A stretch of DNA of 64,000 bases from Actinoplanes subtropicus (lineage in GTDB: Bacteria > Actinomycetota > Actinomycetes > Mycobacteriales > Micromonosporaceae): positions 1 to 64,000 of the forward strand of contig NZ_JOJL01000038.1 of the NCBI RefSeq assembly GCF_000721705.1, read 5' to 3'. Positions 51,684-60,149 of the stretch are shown here, in pieces (the first letter of the stretch is position 1; the number at the start of each line of letters is the position of its first letter). Both the position numbers and the translations under genes were made by a program. The notes under the pieces are model-generated. The model was given only the letters and a program-made list of their open reading frames with translations, ran no database searches and had not been told where the DNA came from.

Positions 51684-52127
51684 TTACTCGGGAGCGTTGC
51701 CCACCGGCCGCTCCAGGGCGGCGCGGCACGACAGCAGACTCGACCGCAGGTCGGCCGCCTGCGCGGCGGTCAGATCGGAGAGCATCAGCGCCTCGAGCGC
51801 CTCGACCGGCCCCTGGAACCGGTCCAGCAGGGCCTCGCCGCCGGGCGTGAGGGCGAGCACGAGCCGCCGCCGGTCCGCCGGATCGCGGTGCCGCTCGATC
51901 AGCTCCCGGCCGAGCAGCGCGCTGACGATGTCGGCCATGGCCTGCGCCGTCACGAACGAGTTCCGGGCCAGCTGCGCCGAGGTCAGGCTGGCCGGATGCC
52001 GCTGCAGCACGGTCAGCGCCGTGTACTGGGTGGTGGTCAGCCCGCCCGGGCGGAGCAGGTCGTCGAGCCGCGACCGCACCGCGAGCTCGACCCGCTTCAC
52101 GAGGTACAGCAGCGTCGTGTCGGACAT
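51684..52127 (-). CDS. MarR-family transcriptional regulator
   Basis: A 147-residue winged-helix regulator: LLYLVKRVELAVRSRLDDLL, LTTTQYTALTVLQRHPASLTSAQLARNSFVTAQAMADIV (recognition helix) and RHRDPADRRRLVLALTPGG (wing). MarR proteins respond to small aromatic or toxic compounds and repress adjacent exporters. It precedes the MFS exporter in the same direction. Confidence 0.92.
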   Translation of the reverse strand: MSDTTLLYLVKRVELAVRSRLDDLLRPGGLTTTQYTALTVLQRHPASLTSAQLARNSFVTAQAMADIVSALLGRELIERHRDPADRRRLVLALTPGGEALLDRFQGPVEALEALMLSDLTAAQAADLRSSLLSCRAALERPVGNAPE

Positions 52128-52284
52128 GCGGTCCAGCTTCGCAGACGTCGACCCGGCAATTTTAATCGATGGCCCCCGATGCCTTGCGCGGTTCGCCGGA
52201 CATCGATACCGTGCCCTTCACCGGACTGTTCGGCAAGTTAACTAACATATCCGCCCCGGGCATCCCTTTGCCCTAGGAGGCCAC

Positions 52285-52944
52285 GTGAAACGTCAGCTCG
52301 TCACCGCATTCGCCGCGCTCGGACTGGTGCCGGCGATCCTCACCGCCTCGCCCGCGCAGGCGGCCGGCCCCTCCGCGGCCCAGCTGCTGGCGAAGGTCAG
52401 CTCCTGCACGGTCGTCTCGCACGGCAAGTACGCCACCGACGACGGCGAGTCGTCGACCGTCAACATCTGCAAGAAGGGCTCGGCGTTCTTCTGGAAGGCC
52501 GACATGGACATCGACTGCGACGGCGTACGCACCTCGAACTGCAACGAGAACACCGATCCCTGGTACCAGAACCAGACCTCGTTCGAGACGTCCGCCGGCA
52601 AGTCGTTCCAGGCCGACAAGACGCACTACTTCGTGATCCCGCTGCCCAGCTCCCGGTTCAGCTACTCGAGCAACGGCATCAAGCCCGGCAGCGTGGCGGC
52701 GATCATCTACCACAACAAGGTCGTCTACGCCGTCTTCGCCGACGAGGGCCCGAGCAACATCATCGGCGAGGCTTCGTACGCGACCGCGAAGGCGCTCGGC
52801 ATCGACTCCAACCCGGAGACCGGGGGCGTCGACTCCGGCGTGACCTACATCGTCTTCCCGGGCAAGGTGCCGAGCCCGGTCGAGTCGAACAGCGCGATCG
52901 ACAGCAAGGGCGCCAGCGCCGCGACGGCGTTCGTCAACAGCTGA
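52285..52944 (+). CDS. Secreted GH75 chitosanase-like protein
   Basis: A 219-residue exported protein. Signal RQLVTAFAALGLVPAILTASPAQA. The mature domain has KGSAFFWKADMDIDCDGVRT, NCNENTDPWYQNQTSFETS, THYFVIPLPSSRFSY, AAIIYHNKVVYAVFADEGPSNIIGEASYATAKALGI and SGVTYIVFPG, a pattern I associate with family-75 chitosanases. The acidic residues in DMDIDCDG and FADEG are the catalytic candidates. GTG start with AGGAGG five bases upstream. It would cleave chitosan outside the cell. Confidence 0.83.
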   Translation: MKRQLVTAFAALGLVPAILTASPAQAAGPSAAQLLAKVSSCTVVSHGKYATDDGESSTVNICKKGSAFFWKADMDIDCDGVRTSNCNENTDPWYQNQTSFETSAGKSFQADKTHYFVIPLPSSRFSYSSNGIKPGSVAAIIYHNKVVYAVFADEGPSNIIGEASYATAKALGIDSNPETGGVDSGVTYIVFPGKVPSPVESNSAIDSKGASAATAFVNS

Positions 52945-52956
52945 ACACCCGGGGGC

Positions 52957-52986
52957 CCGGGGCGCGCGCCACAAGCCGCGCCCCGG
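52957..52986. terminator. GC-rich hairpin terminator
   Basis: A 10-bp stem CCGGGGCGCG / CGCGCCCCGG with a ten-base loop, nested in outer CCCGGG palindromes, directly follows the chitosanase-like gene. Confidence 0.7.
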
Positions 52987-53068
52987 CTGGCCCCGCGGGG
53001 GCCCGGGTTCTCCGCGCCGTCCGTAGGACCAGGCGCCGGCAACGGCACAGCAAACGCGAAGGAATCTC

Positions 53069-53130
53069 TTGACCCTGTGGTACGACAGTCGTACGGTCTG
53101 CCCCTAGGTCTGTTAAATAGTCTTCCTATT
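53069..53130 (+). promoter_or_regulatory. Promoter with embedded operator upstream of the GH9 gene
   Basis: TTGACC at 53069-53074 and TACGGT at 53092-53097 are spaced 17 bp, a good sigma-70-type promoter. Between and overlapping them is the perfect palindrome GTACGACAGTCGTAC (53080-53094), placed to block polymerase. Further down, AATAG-TCTTC-CTATT (53116-53130) is a second inverted repeat in the leader, next to the start at 53144. The regulator is not evident. Confidence 0.65.
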
Positions 53131-53143
53131 GCGGAGTGGCCTC

Positions 53144-54982
53144 GTGTTCAAACTGGTCATGAGCCTGGTCCTGGTGGCGACCCCGGCGGCCGCCGCGCCC
53201 CCGGCCCACCCCGATGTGCACGGCGTCATCCGCGTCGATCAGGCCGGATACGCGCCGGGCGAGCACAAGCAGGCGTACCTGATGACCACAGCGAAGGCCG
53301 CGGGCCTGCGCTTCACGGTCGTCGACGCCAAGGGCCACCCGGTGCTCGCCGGGAAGGTGGCCGCGACCAGCCGCGGCGCCTGGAACGCCGGCTACCCCGC
53401 CATCTACCCGATCGACCTCAGCCGGCTCAACCACCCCGGCACGTACCGGATCAAGGTCGGCGACCTGGTGTCGCCCGGCTTCCCGGTGCGATCGGCCGCC
53501 GCGATCTACGGCGAGGTGGTCCGCGACGGGGCGAGCTTCTTCCACACCCAGCGCGACACCGCACACCGCAATGACAAAACCGCTTCGGTGTACGCGACGC
53601 CGCACTTCGCCGAGGAGGACGTCATCGCCGACGCCGACCTGACCCGGATCGGCGGCCCGGTCGACGTGGCCGGGGGCTGGTTCGACGCCGGCGACTACCT
53701 GAAGTTCACGCACACCACCGCGTACGGCGCGATCACCCTGCTCGCCGCCGCCCGCGCGATGGGCCCCGCCACCCCGCCCGCGCTGCGCGACGAGGCCCGG
53801 CAGGGCGTCGACTGGCTCGGCAAGGCCTGGGACCAGCGCACCCGGACGCTGCTCCTGCAGGTCGGCATCGGCTCGGGCAACGAGGCCGGCACCTTCACCG
53901 GCGACCACGACCTGTGGCGCCTGCCGGCCGCCGACGACCGCGACACCGACCACGCCGACCGGTACGCCGCCGCGCACCGCCCGGTCTTCGAGGCCGCCGC
54001 GCCGGGCGCGCTGATCAGCCCCAACCTGGCCGGCCGGGTCGCCGCCGCCTTCGCCCTCGCGGCCCAGCAGGACGCCGCCCGCTATCCCGACCGCGCCCGC
54101 GCCGAACTGCGCGCCGCTACCTCGCTCTACGCCCGCGCCGCCGTCAAGAGCCCGCCGAAACCGCTGGTCACCGCGCTGCCCAACGAGTTCTACCCGGAGA
54201 GCACCTGGCACGACGACATGGAACTCGGCGGCGCCGAGATCGCCCTGGCCCTGCACCGGCTGGGCCTGCCCGGCGCCCGCGCCTACGTCAGGGACGCCGC
54301 CGGCTACGCGAAGGGCTACCTGGCTTCGGAGACTGGCGACACCCTCAACCTGTACGACGTGAGCGCCCTCGCGCACGCCGACCTGCGCACCGCGATCCGG
54401 TGGACGGGTGGCCCGGGCGGATTGGCGGCCGGCCCCGACCGGCTGGTCGCCGACCTGCGCCGGCAGGTGCGCACCGGCGCCGATCGGGCGGCCAAGGACG
54501 TGTTCCACGCCGGCGGTGTCTACACCGACTTCGATGTGGACTCGCACACCTTCGGGCTGCTGGCCACCGAGGCGATGTACCGGACGGCGAGCGGCGACAC
54601 CCGGTACGCCGGCTTCGCCACCCAGCAGCGCGACTGGCTGCTCGGCGCGAACGCCTGGGGTGCCAGCTTCATGATCGGGGTGGGCTCGACCTTCCCGCGC
54701 TGCCCACAGCACCAGATCGCCAACCTGACCGGCCGCTCCCTGATCGGCGCGGTGGTGAACGGCCCGAACGACCCGTCGCTGTTCGCCGACGGGCTCGGCG
54801 ACTACCTGGACGCCATGGTGAAATGCCCGGCCGCCGGGAGCGACCGGTTCGGGGCGTTCAACGGGCACGGCAGCCGCTTCGTCGACGACGTACGCGCCTG
54901 GCAGACCGACGAGCCGGCGCTGGACATGACCGGCAGCGCGATCCTCGGCGCCGCCCTCCAGTCGGCGGCCGCCAGCAGGTAG
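53144..54982 (+). CDS. Secreted GH9 endoglucanase-type protein
   Basis: A 612-residue exported enzyme. Signal FKLVMSLVLVATPAAA. An N-terminal Ig-like CelD_N domain (VIRVDQAGYAPGEHKQAYL, residues 20-110) precedes a GH9 alpha/alpha barrel with VAGGWFDAGDYLKFTHTTAY (catalytic base Asp pair in DAGD), YTDFDVDSHTFGLLA, LLGANAWGASFMIGVG and DEPALDMTGSAILG (acid Glu). Family 9 enzymes cleave cellulose or related beta-1,4-glucans. GTG 53144 was chosen for GGAG seven bases upstream; a TTG frame extends to 53129. No cellulose-binding module is attached, unusual for a cellulase meant for crystalline substrate. Confidence 0.92.
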   Translation: MFKLVMSLVLVATPAAAAPPAHPDVHGVIRVDQAGYAPGEHKQAYLMTTAKAAGLRFTVVDAKGHPVLAGKVAATSRGAWNAGYPAIYPIDLSRLNHPGTYRIKVGDLVSPGFPVRSAAAIYGEVVRDGASFFHTQRDTAHRNDKTASVYATPHFAEEDVIADADLTRIGGPVDVAGGWFDAGDYLKFTHTTAYGAITLLAAARAMGPATPPALRDEARQGVDWLGKAWDQRTRTLLLQVGIGSGNEAGTFTGDHDLWRLPAADDRDTDHADRYAAAHRPVFEAAAPGALISPNLAGRVAAAFALAAQQDAARYPDRARAELRAATSLYARAAVKSPPKPLVTALPNEFYPESTWHDDMELGGAEIALALHRLGLPGARAYVRDAAGYAKGYLASETGDTLNLYDVSALAHADLRTAIRWTGGPGGLAAGPDRLVADLRRQVRTGADRAAKDVFHAGGVYTDFDVDSHTFGLLATEAMYRTASGDTRYAGFATQQRDWLLGANAWGASFMIGVGSTFPRCPQHQIANLTGRSLIGAVVNGPNDPSLFADGLGDYLDAMVKCPAAGSDRFGAFNGHGSRFVDDVRAWQTDEPALDMTGSAILGAALQSAAASR

Positions 54983-55021
54983 CTGGTGTCTACGTAGATG
55001 CCATCTACGTAGACACCGGCT
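54981..55021. terminator. Long perfect hairpin between convergent genes
   Basis: GGTGTCTACGTAGATG at 54985-55000 is mirrored exactly at 55002-55017 around a single base. Including one G-U-compatible pair the arms extend to about 20 bp (54981-55021). It overlaps the GH9 stop codon and ends three bases before the stop of the AfsR-type gene, so it serves both directions. The repeated CTACGTAG core is unlike the GC-only terminators elsewhere in the window. Confidence 0.85.
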
Positions 55022-55023
55022 AC

Positions 55024-58000
55024 CTATGCGCCGCGGCGGGCCTCGGGCACGTCGAGGTCGGTGTAGATCGCCATCGCGAGGTCGTCGTGCGCGCGGTCGC
55101 CGGTCGCGGCGGCCAGGCCGTCGTGCGAGCGGGCCTCCTCGTGCCGGTCCCCCGTCTCCCGGGCCAGTTCCAGCGCCGCCGCGTGCCGGCTCGCCGCCTC
55201 GTCGAGCCGGTCCATCGCCCGCAGCGTCTCCCCCAGGCCGTTCAACGCCTGGATCTCCAGGCTGCGGTCGCCGATCTCGCCGGCGATCGCCAGCGCCTCG
55301 GTCAGGTCCGCCAGGCTCTGGTCGTGATGGCCGAGCGCCCGGTGGATCACCCCGCGGTCGCTGAGCGTCGCCGCCTCGTCGGCCCGCTCGCCGCTGCGCC
55401 GTTGCAGCGCCAGGGCCCGGTCGCAGTGCTCGATCGCCGCGTCGTGCCGGCCCAGGCTGCTCAGCACGTTGCCGAGGCTGGTCAGGTTGTGCGCCACCCA
55501 GCCCGGGTCGCCGATCTCCTCGTGGATGACCATCGCGCGGCTCAGGTGGTCGAGCGCCTCGTCGTACCGGCCGAGCCGCCACAGCGCGTTCCCCGCGTTG
55601 CACAGCGCGCCGCCCTCGTGCCTCCGGTCGCCGTGCGCGCGGTAGATGGCCAGCGCCTCCCGGCACCGCGACAGCACCTCGCGGTACCGGCCGCGGCGCT
55701 CCTCGATCACGCCGATGTTGTTGAGCGCGGTCGCCTCCGCCACGGTGTCGCCCGCCGCCCGGTGGATCCGCACCGCCTGCCGGTAGAACGCGGTCGCGTC
55801 GTCGTACCGGCTGAGGCTGTAACAGGTCGCGCCGAGCGTCTCCAGCGCGTCGGCCTCGGCCACCGCGTCGCCGGACTCGCGGTGGATCGGCAGGGCACAC
55901 CGCGAGTTCTCGTACGCGTCGTCATAGCGCCCGACCCGCCAGCACACCTTGGCGATGCTGTTGAGCGCGGTCCCCTCCCCGCGCCGGTCGCCGGCCTGCC
56001 GGGCGGCGGCCAGCGCGTGCCCGTGCACGGCGAGCGCGTCCACGTGGTGGGTGCCGGCGTCCAGGTAGTGCCGCAGCGTGACGGCCAGCCCCGTCGCGTG
56101 CTCCGACCGGCCCGACTCGGCGGCCAGCGCGACCGCGGCGACCAGGTTGACCCGCTCGGCGTCGAGCCAGCCGCGGGCCTCGGCGACGTCCGGGAACGGC
56201 GGCATCGCGGTGGGCGGGGCGGGCGGATGCGGGCGCTGGTGACTGGTCCGCGGCGAGTGCAGGTCGGCCGCGACCGAGGCGGTGTGCAGGTACTGGTCGA
56301 GCATCCGGCCGACCGCGTCGTGCCGGTCGGCGGGCGAGTCGGTGGCCAGCGCCATGGTGTGCGCATGGACGTGCAGCAGGTCGTGGAAGCGGTAGCGGCC
56401 GGGCGCCGGCTCCTGCACGAGGTGCGCGTTGAGCAGGTCGCCGAGCAGGGCCTCGGCGACGGCGGGCGGCAGGCCGGCCGCGGCGGCCGCCAGGTGCGCG
56501 TCGAAGTCCGCGCCGGGGGCGAGCCCGAGCAGCCGGAACAGTCGCTGCTGCGGGCCGGTGAGCTGGGCGTACGAGAGGGCCAGCGAGGCCGCGACGCTGC
56601 GGTCGCCGACGGCCAGCTCGGTGAGCGCGCGCCGCCGGTCGCGCAGCCGGTGGGCCAGGTGCCGGACCGTCCACGCGGGACGGGCGCGCAGCCGGGCGGC
56701 GGCGATCCGGATCGCCAGCGGCAGCCGGTCGCACAGCGCGACGACCTCGGCGACGTCGTCGCCGGCGGACAAGGCCCCGAGGATGCGGGCGAAGAGCGCC
56801 TCCGCCTCGGACGGGCCGAGCACGTCGAGCGAGACGACGCCGGTGCAGTCCAGGTCGGCGAGGCGGCGCCGGCTGGTGACCAGGGTCAGGCAGCCGGGGG
56901 CGCCGGGCAGCAGCGGGCGTACCTGGGCGGCGCTGGCGGCGTTGTCGAGCACCAGCAGCACCCGGCGCCCGGCCAGCTCGGCGCGCCAGCGGGCGGCCCG
57001 CTCGTCGAGGCCGGCCGGGATCTCGTCGCCGGCCCGGCCGAGGGCGCGCAGCAGCACGTCGAGGGCGGCGGCCGGGTCGTCCGGCGGCCGGCCCTCGCTG
57101 TGCGCGTGCAGGTCGAGGAAGAGCCGCCCGTCCGGGTAGCGGGCGGCGAGCCGGTGCGCGAGGTGCACGGCGAGCGTGGACTTGCCGACCCCGGCCATCC
57201 CGTCGACGGCCAGCACCACGGCGGCGGTGGGCGGCGCCGCGTCGAGGGCGGCCAGCAGGCGCCGCAGCTCGGGCTCGCGGCCGGTGAAGTCGGCGATGTC
57301 GCCGGGCAGGTCGTTGCGGCTGGTCCGCCGGCCGGGGCTGAGCGACGGGTCGCCGGCCAGGATCCGCTGGTGCATCGTGGCGAGGCCGGGGCCGGGCTCG
57401 ACGCCCAGCTCCTCGACGAGCAGGGCGCGGGCCGTGGCGTACGTCCGCAAGGCCTCCGCCTGTCGATCGGCGCGGTAGAGAGCCAGCATGAGCAGCGCCC
57501 ACAGCCGTTCCCGCAGCGGGTACTCCTTGACCAGCCGGCCGAGATCGGCGATCGCCTCGGTGTGCCGGCCGGCGTCGAGGTCGAGGCCGGCCCGCTGCTC
57601 GAGGGCGGCCAGGCGCTGCTCGGTGAGGCGCTGCCGGGCCACCTCGATCGCCTCGCCGGACAGGCCGCCGAGCGGTTCGCCACGCCACAGCGCCAGGGCG
57701 GCGGCCGGATCCGTCGCGGCCAGCCGCTCGAAGGCCGCGACGTCCGCCTGGGCCGGATCGATCCGCAGCTGGTACCCGGCGTCGGTGGAGACCAGGTCGC
57801 CGCCCAGCTCCAGCGCCTGGCGCAGCCGGCTCACGTACGTCTGCACCAGGTGTGTCACGCTCGGTGGGGGCTCGGCGCCCCAGACGGTCGCCACGATCCG
57901 GTCGACCGGGACCGGCCGGCCCGCCTCGAGCAGCAGCACGGCCAGCACGGTCTGTTGTTTGACGCCGCCGAGCGGGACCTCGTGGTCGCCGCGCCACGCG

Positions 58001-58041
58001 CGCAGCGGGCCGAGCAGCTCGAAACGCAACGGTCCGGGCAC
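55024..58041 (-). CDS. AfsR/SARP-family regulator with NB-ARC and TPR domains
   Basis: A 1005-residue regulator. Residues 1-95 are an OmpR-type winged helix (RFELLGPLRAWRGDHEVPLGG, VTHLVQTYVSRLRQAL). Residues 95-240 are the bacterial transcriptional activation domain (WRGEPLGGL, LYRADRQAEALRTYATARALLVEELGVEPGPGL). An NB-ARC ATPase follows with Walker A DGMAGVGKSTLAVHLAH and VLLVLDNAASAAQ. The C-terminal third is a long TPR array (repeated GRYDDAYENSRCALPIHRESGD-type units). Such proteins activate secondary-metabolite or developmental genes on binding ATP and upstream signals. No biosynthetic cluster is adjacent; the divergent DUF1266 genes are possible targets. Confidence 0.93.
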   Translation of the reverse strand: MPGPLRFELLGPLRAWRGDHEVPLGGVKQQTVLAVLLLEAGRPVPVDRIVATVWGAEPPPSVTHLVQTYVSRLRQALELGGDLVSTDAGYQLRIDPAQADVAAFERLAATDPAAALALWRGEPLGGLSGEAIEVARQRLTEQRLAALEQRAGLDLDAGRHTEAIADLGRLVKEYPLRERLWALLMLALYRADRQAEALRTYATARALLVEELGVEPGPGLATMHQRILAGDPSLSPGRRTSRNDLPGDIADFTGREPELRRLLAALDAAPPTAAVVLAVDGMAGVGKSTLAVHLAHRLAARYPDGRLFLDLHAHSEGRPPDDPAAALDVLLRALGRAGDEIPAGLDERAARWRAELAGRRVLLVLDNAASAAQVRPLLPGAPGCLTLVTSRRRLADLDCTGVVSLDVLGPSEAEALFARILGALSAGDDVAEVVALCDRLPLAIRIAAARLRARPAWTVRHLAHRLRDRRRALTELAVGDRSVAASLALSYAQLTGPQQRLFRLLGLAPGADFDAHLAAAAAGLPPAVAEALLGDLLNAHLVQEPAPGRYRFHDLLHVHAHTMALATDSPADRHDAVGRMLDQYLHTASVAADLHSPRTSHQRPHPPAPPTAMPPFPDVAEARGWLDAERVNLVAAVALAAESGRSEHATGLAVTLRHYLDAGTHHVDALAVHGHALAAARQAGDRRGEGTALNSIAKVCWRVGRYDDAYENSRCALPIHRESGDAVAEADALETLGATCYSLSRYDDATAFYRQAVRIHRAAGDTVAEATALNNIGVIEERRGRYREVLSRCREALAIYRAHGDRRHEGGALCNAGNALWRLGRYDEALDHLSRAMVIHEEIGDPGWVAHNLTSLGNVLSSLGRHDAAIEHCDRALALQRRSGERADEAATLSDRGVIHRALGHHDQSLADLTEALAIAGEIGDRSLEIQALNGLGETLRAMDRLDEAASRHAAALELARETGDRHEEARSHDGLAAATGDRAHDDLAMAIYTDLDVPEARRGA

Positions 58042-58099
58042 CGCGCGACTATAGCGGGATTCGAGCGAAGTGCGAGCGGCCCCGCCTACTCTCCCGCGC

Positions 58100-58939
58100 G
58101 TGCAAATTCCTGTCTACGTCTACCTTCTCGCGCCCGTGGTGATCGTCGCCTTCGTCGTGCAGCTCGTGCTCCGCGGTCGCTCGGCCGCCCGCAGCGCCCG
58201 CGGCATCACCCGCGCGCTGCGCAACGTCGTCGCCGCCGACAAGCAGCAGCCCACCACCGGCGAGCTGGCCACCGCGCTGGCCGTCGGCGCGCACATGTCG
58301 CTCAACCAGGGCGTCTCCTGGAACGTCCTCAAGGACGACGCGAACAGCGCCCAGAAGATCTACGCGAACCTGAAGAACCAGTGGGACGTCACCAGCCCCG
58401 CCGCGCTGCGCGAGTGCCTCGAGGGCCTGCTCGACGACGAGACCGGCGACCCGATCGCGGACTTCGTCCTCAAGGTCCGGCAGCCGGGAGCGGACGCGTG
58501 GCGGGCCACGGTCACCGAGGCCGCCCGCTCGCAGGGCGTCCCCGAGACGACCATCGCCGAGATGACCGCCACCGTCGACCGCGTGCTCCGCTACGAGGAC
58601 CGCTTCCGCGCCGACGGCCTGCTGCCGCCGGAAGGACAGGTCAAGAGCCTGCTTGCGTACGACTGGGGCCGGGCCGTCAACATGGCCCGCTGGGGGTACA
58701 AGCTCCGCTGGATCAAAGAGCAGCAGGCCCAGGAGTACGTGCTGCGCGCCGCCAAGCAGGCCTTCGGCGTCTACGGCTCGTGGACGGACCTGTCGGCCGG
58801 CTACGCGCTGGGCCGGGTGCTGCGCTTCGACAACGACGAGTTCGACAGCTGGTACGCCACCATCCTGGAGGCGCACCAGGTCCTCACCACCGACCCGGCG
58901 AGCCCCTGGCTGACGCTCCCCTGGCCGGCGGGCCGGTGA
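58100..58939 (+). CDS. DUF1266 protein with N-terminal membrane anchor
   Basis: A 279-residue protein starting at GTG 58100. One hydrophobic helix (IPVYVYLLAPVVIVAFVVQLVL) anchors a cytoplasmic domain. That domain holds the DUF1266-like core LLAYDWGRAVNMARWGYKLRWIKEQQAQEYVLRAAKQAF and FDSWYATILEAHQVL. The same core position is recognisable in the next protein (LLAFHWGPGVHLARGAIRAGWLDR). Function unknown; DUF1266 proteins are often linked to contact-dependent or membrane-associated systems. Co-transcribed with its paralogue (GTGA overlap). Confidence 0.82.
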   Translation: MQIPVYVYLLAPVVIVAFVVQLVLRGRSAARSARGITRALRNVVAADKQQPTTGELATALAVGAHMSLNQGVSWNVLKDDANSAQKIYANLKNQWDVTSPAALRECLEGLLDDETGDPIADFVLKVRQPGADAWRATVTEAARSQGVPETTIAEMTATVDRVLRYEDRFRADGLLPPEGQVKSLLAYDWGRAVNMARWGYKLRWIKEQQAQEYVLRAAKQAFGVYGSWTDLSAGYALGRVLRFDNDEFDSWYATILEAHQVLTTDPASPWLTLPWPAGR

Positions 58940-59802
58940 ATCATCGACGCCTCGTCGTCCTGGCGGCCGCCGTCGGCCTGATCCTGCTGGCGGCGGCCCT
59001 CCGGGAGCTGTACACCCGGTGGCGCCGCCGCCCGCCCCGCCCGCTGGACACCCCCCGCTACGCCGGGGTCGCGGCGTCCGCGGAGTACTCCTCGGCGCTC
59101 GCCCTGGGCGCGCTGGCGTCGGTCCGGGCCGGCGAGGTGCTCGACGCCGTCCAGTGCCGCCGCCCGCGCCGCGCCATCAAGCGGGAGTTGCGCCGGGCCG
59201 CCGAGCCGTACCGCCACTCGGTGCTCGGCGAGGAGGATATCGCCACCGCGGTCGGCCGCTGCGTCAACGACCTGCTCGGCCCGGCCGCCGAGACGGTCGG
59301 CGGCCACCTGGCCCGGGCCGAGGAGCTGATCCGGCACCGCGGCCGCGGCGGCCCCGACCTGTGGCACCACGCCATCGACGAGTGGGCGGCCCGCGCGGCC
59401 CTTCCGCCGGAAGCCGTGGCCGGCCTGCACGACACGGCCGACCAGATCGCGAACGCCGAGTCGGACCTCCGCGACGCGGGCATCCTCGGCGCCGGCGAGG
59501 TCGTGCCCAGCCTGCTGGCCTTCCACTGGGGACCCGGCGTCCACCTGGCCCGCGGCGCGATCCGGGCCGGCTGGCTGGACCGCACCCGAGGCCTCAACTA
59601 CCTGCGCCGCGCCGGCGAACTGGCCCGCCTCTGGTACCCGACGCCCCGCACGCTGCTGGCCGCCCAGCTGCTGCCCGCCTACCTGACCGCCGACACGGCG
59701 ACGATCCGCTGGGCCGAGCTCGTCGTACCGCCGCTGCTGACCGACCCCCGCAGCCCGCTCACCGACCCGGCCCCCACCCCGGACCAACCCGCCCAGGCGT
59801 AG
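58936..59802 (+). CDS. Second DUF1266-like protein, paralogue of the preceding gene
   Basis: A 288-residue protein beginning at GTG 58936 inside the preceding stop. It has the same layout: one N-terminal hydrophobic helix (LVVLAAAVGLILLAAAL), then a helical domain with SLLAFHWGPGVHLARGAIRAGWLDRTRGLNYLRRAGELA aligning with the DUF1266 core of its neighbour. The C-terminus is a Pro/Thr-rich tail. The pair diverges strongly elsewhere, so the duplication is old. Function unknown. Confidence 0.78.
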   Translation: MNHRRLVVLAAAVGLILLAAALRELYTRWRRRPPRPLDTPRYAGVAASAEYSSALALGALASVRAGEVLDAVQCRRPRRAIKRELRRAAEPYRHSVLGEEDIATAVGRCVNDLLGPAAETVGGHLARAEELIRHRGRGGPDLWHHAIDEWAARAALPPEAVAGLHDTADQIANAESDLRDAGILGAGEVVPSLLAFHWGPGVHLARGAIRAGWLDRTRGLNYLRRAGELARLWYPTPRTLLAAQLLPAYLTADTATIRWAELVVPPLLTDPRSPLTDPAPTPDQPAQA

Positions 59803-60149
59803 CCGACGGCGCGCGCGTTCGTCGCCACCACAAGGACCGGCAGCTTCCCGACTTGGCCGACAAGCGGACACCGCCGGAAGCCGCAACCGTAGTCACCCGC
59901 ACCGCGATCGGCCCTTCACGGATCTTGAAACGCACGCGTCCGCCGAGAACGGAAAAGCTCCACCCTTGCCCAGGCCCGGGCCACCGCGCCGCCCGCGATA
60001 ACGGAAATATCAGGGCAGCGAATCGGGCGTGCTCTCACGAGGTGGACGCCGATGGGACCACTACCCAGCATCCGGGACCGCGCCCGCCAGGAGCGACGAG
60101 CGGCCCACCACGCAGGACAAAACCGCCCTCGGCGACGACAGCAAGGGCG
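59803..60149. repeat. Gene-free region with a partial copy of the 9-kb inverted-repeat arm
   Basis: This 347-base gap between convergent genes shows no credible reading frame. The stretch at about 59929-59985 (GGATCTTGAA, then CCGCCGAGAACGGAA, then CTCCACCCTTG) resembles each arm of the inverted repeat at 8960-9170, including its order of motifs. Only one arm is seen here. The rest of the gap shows no obvious structure. Confidence 0.5.
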
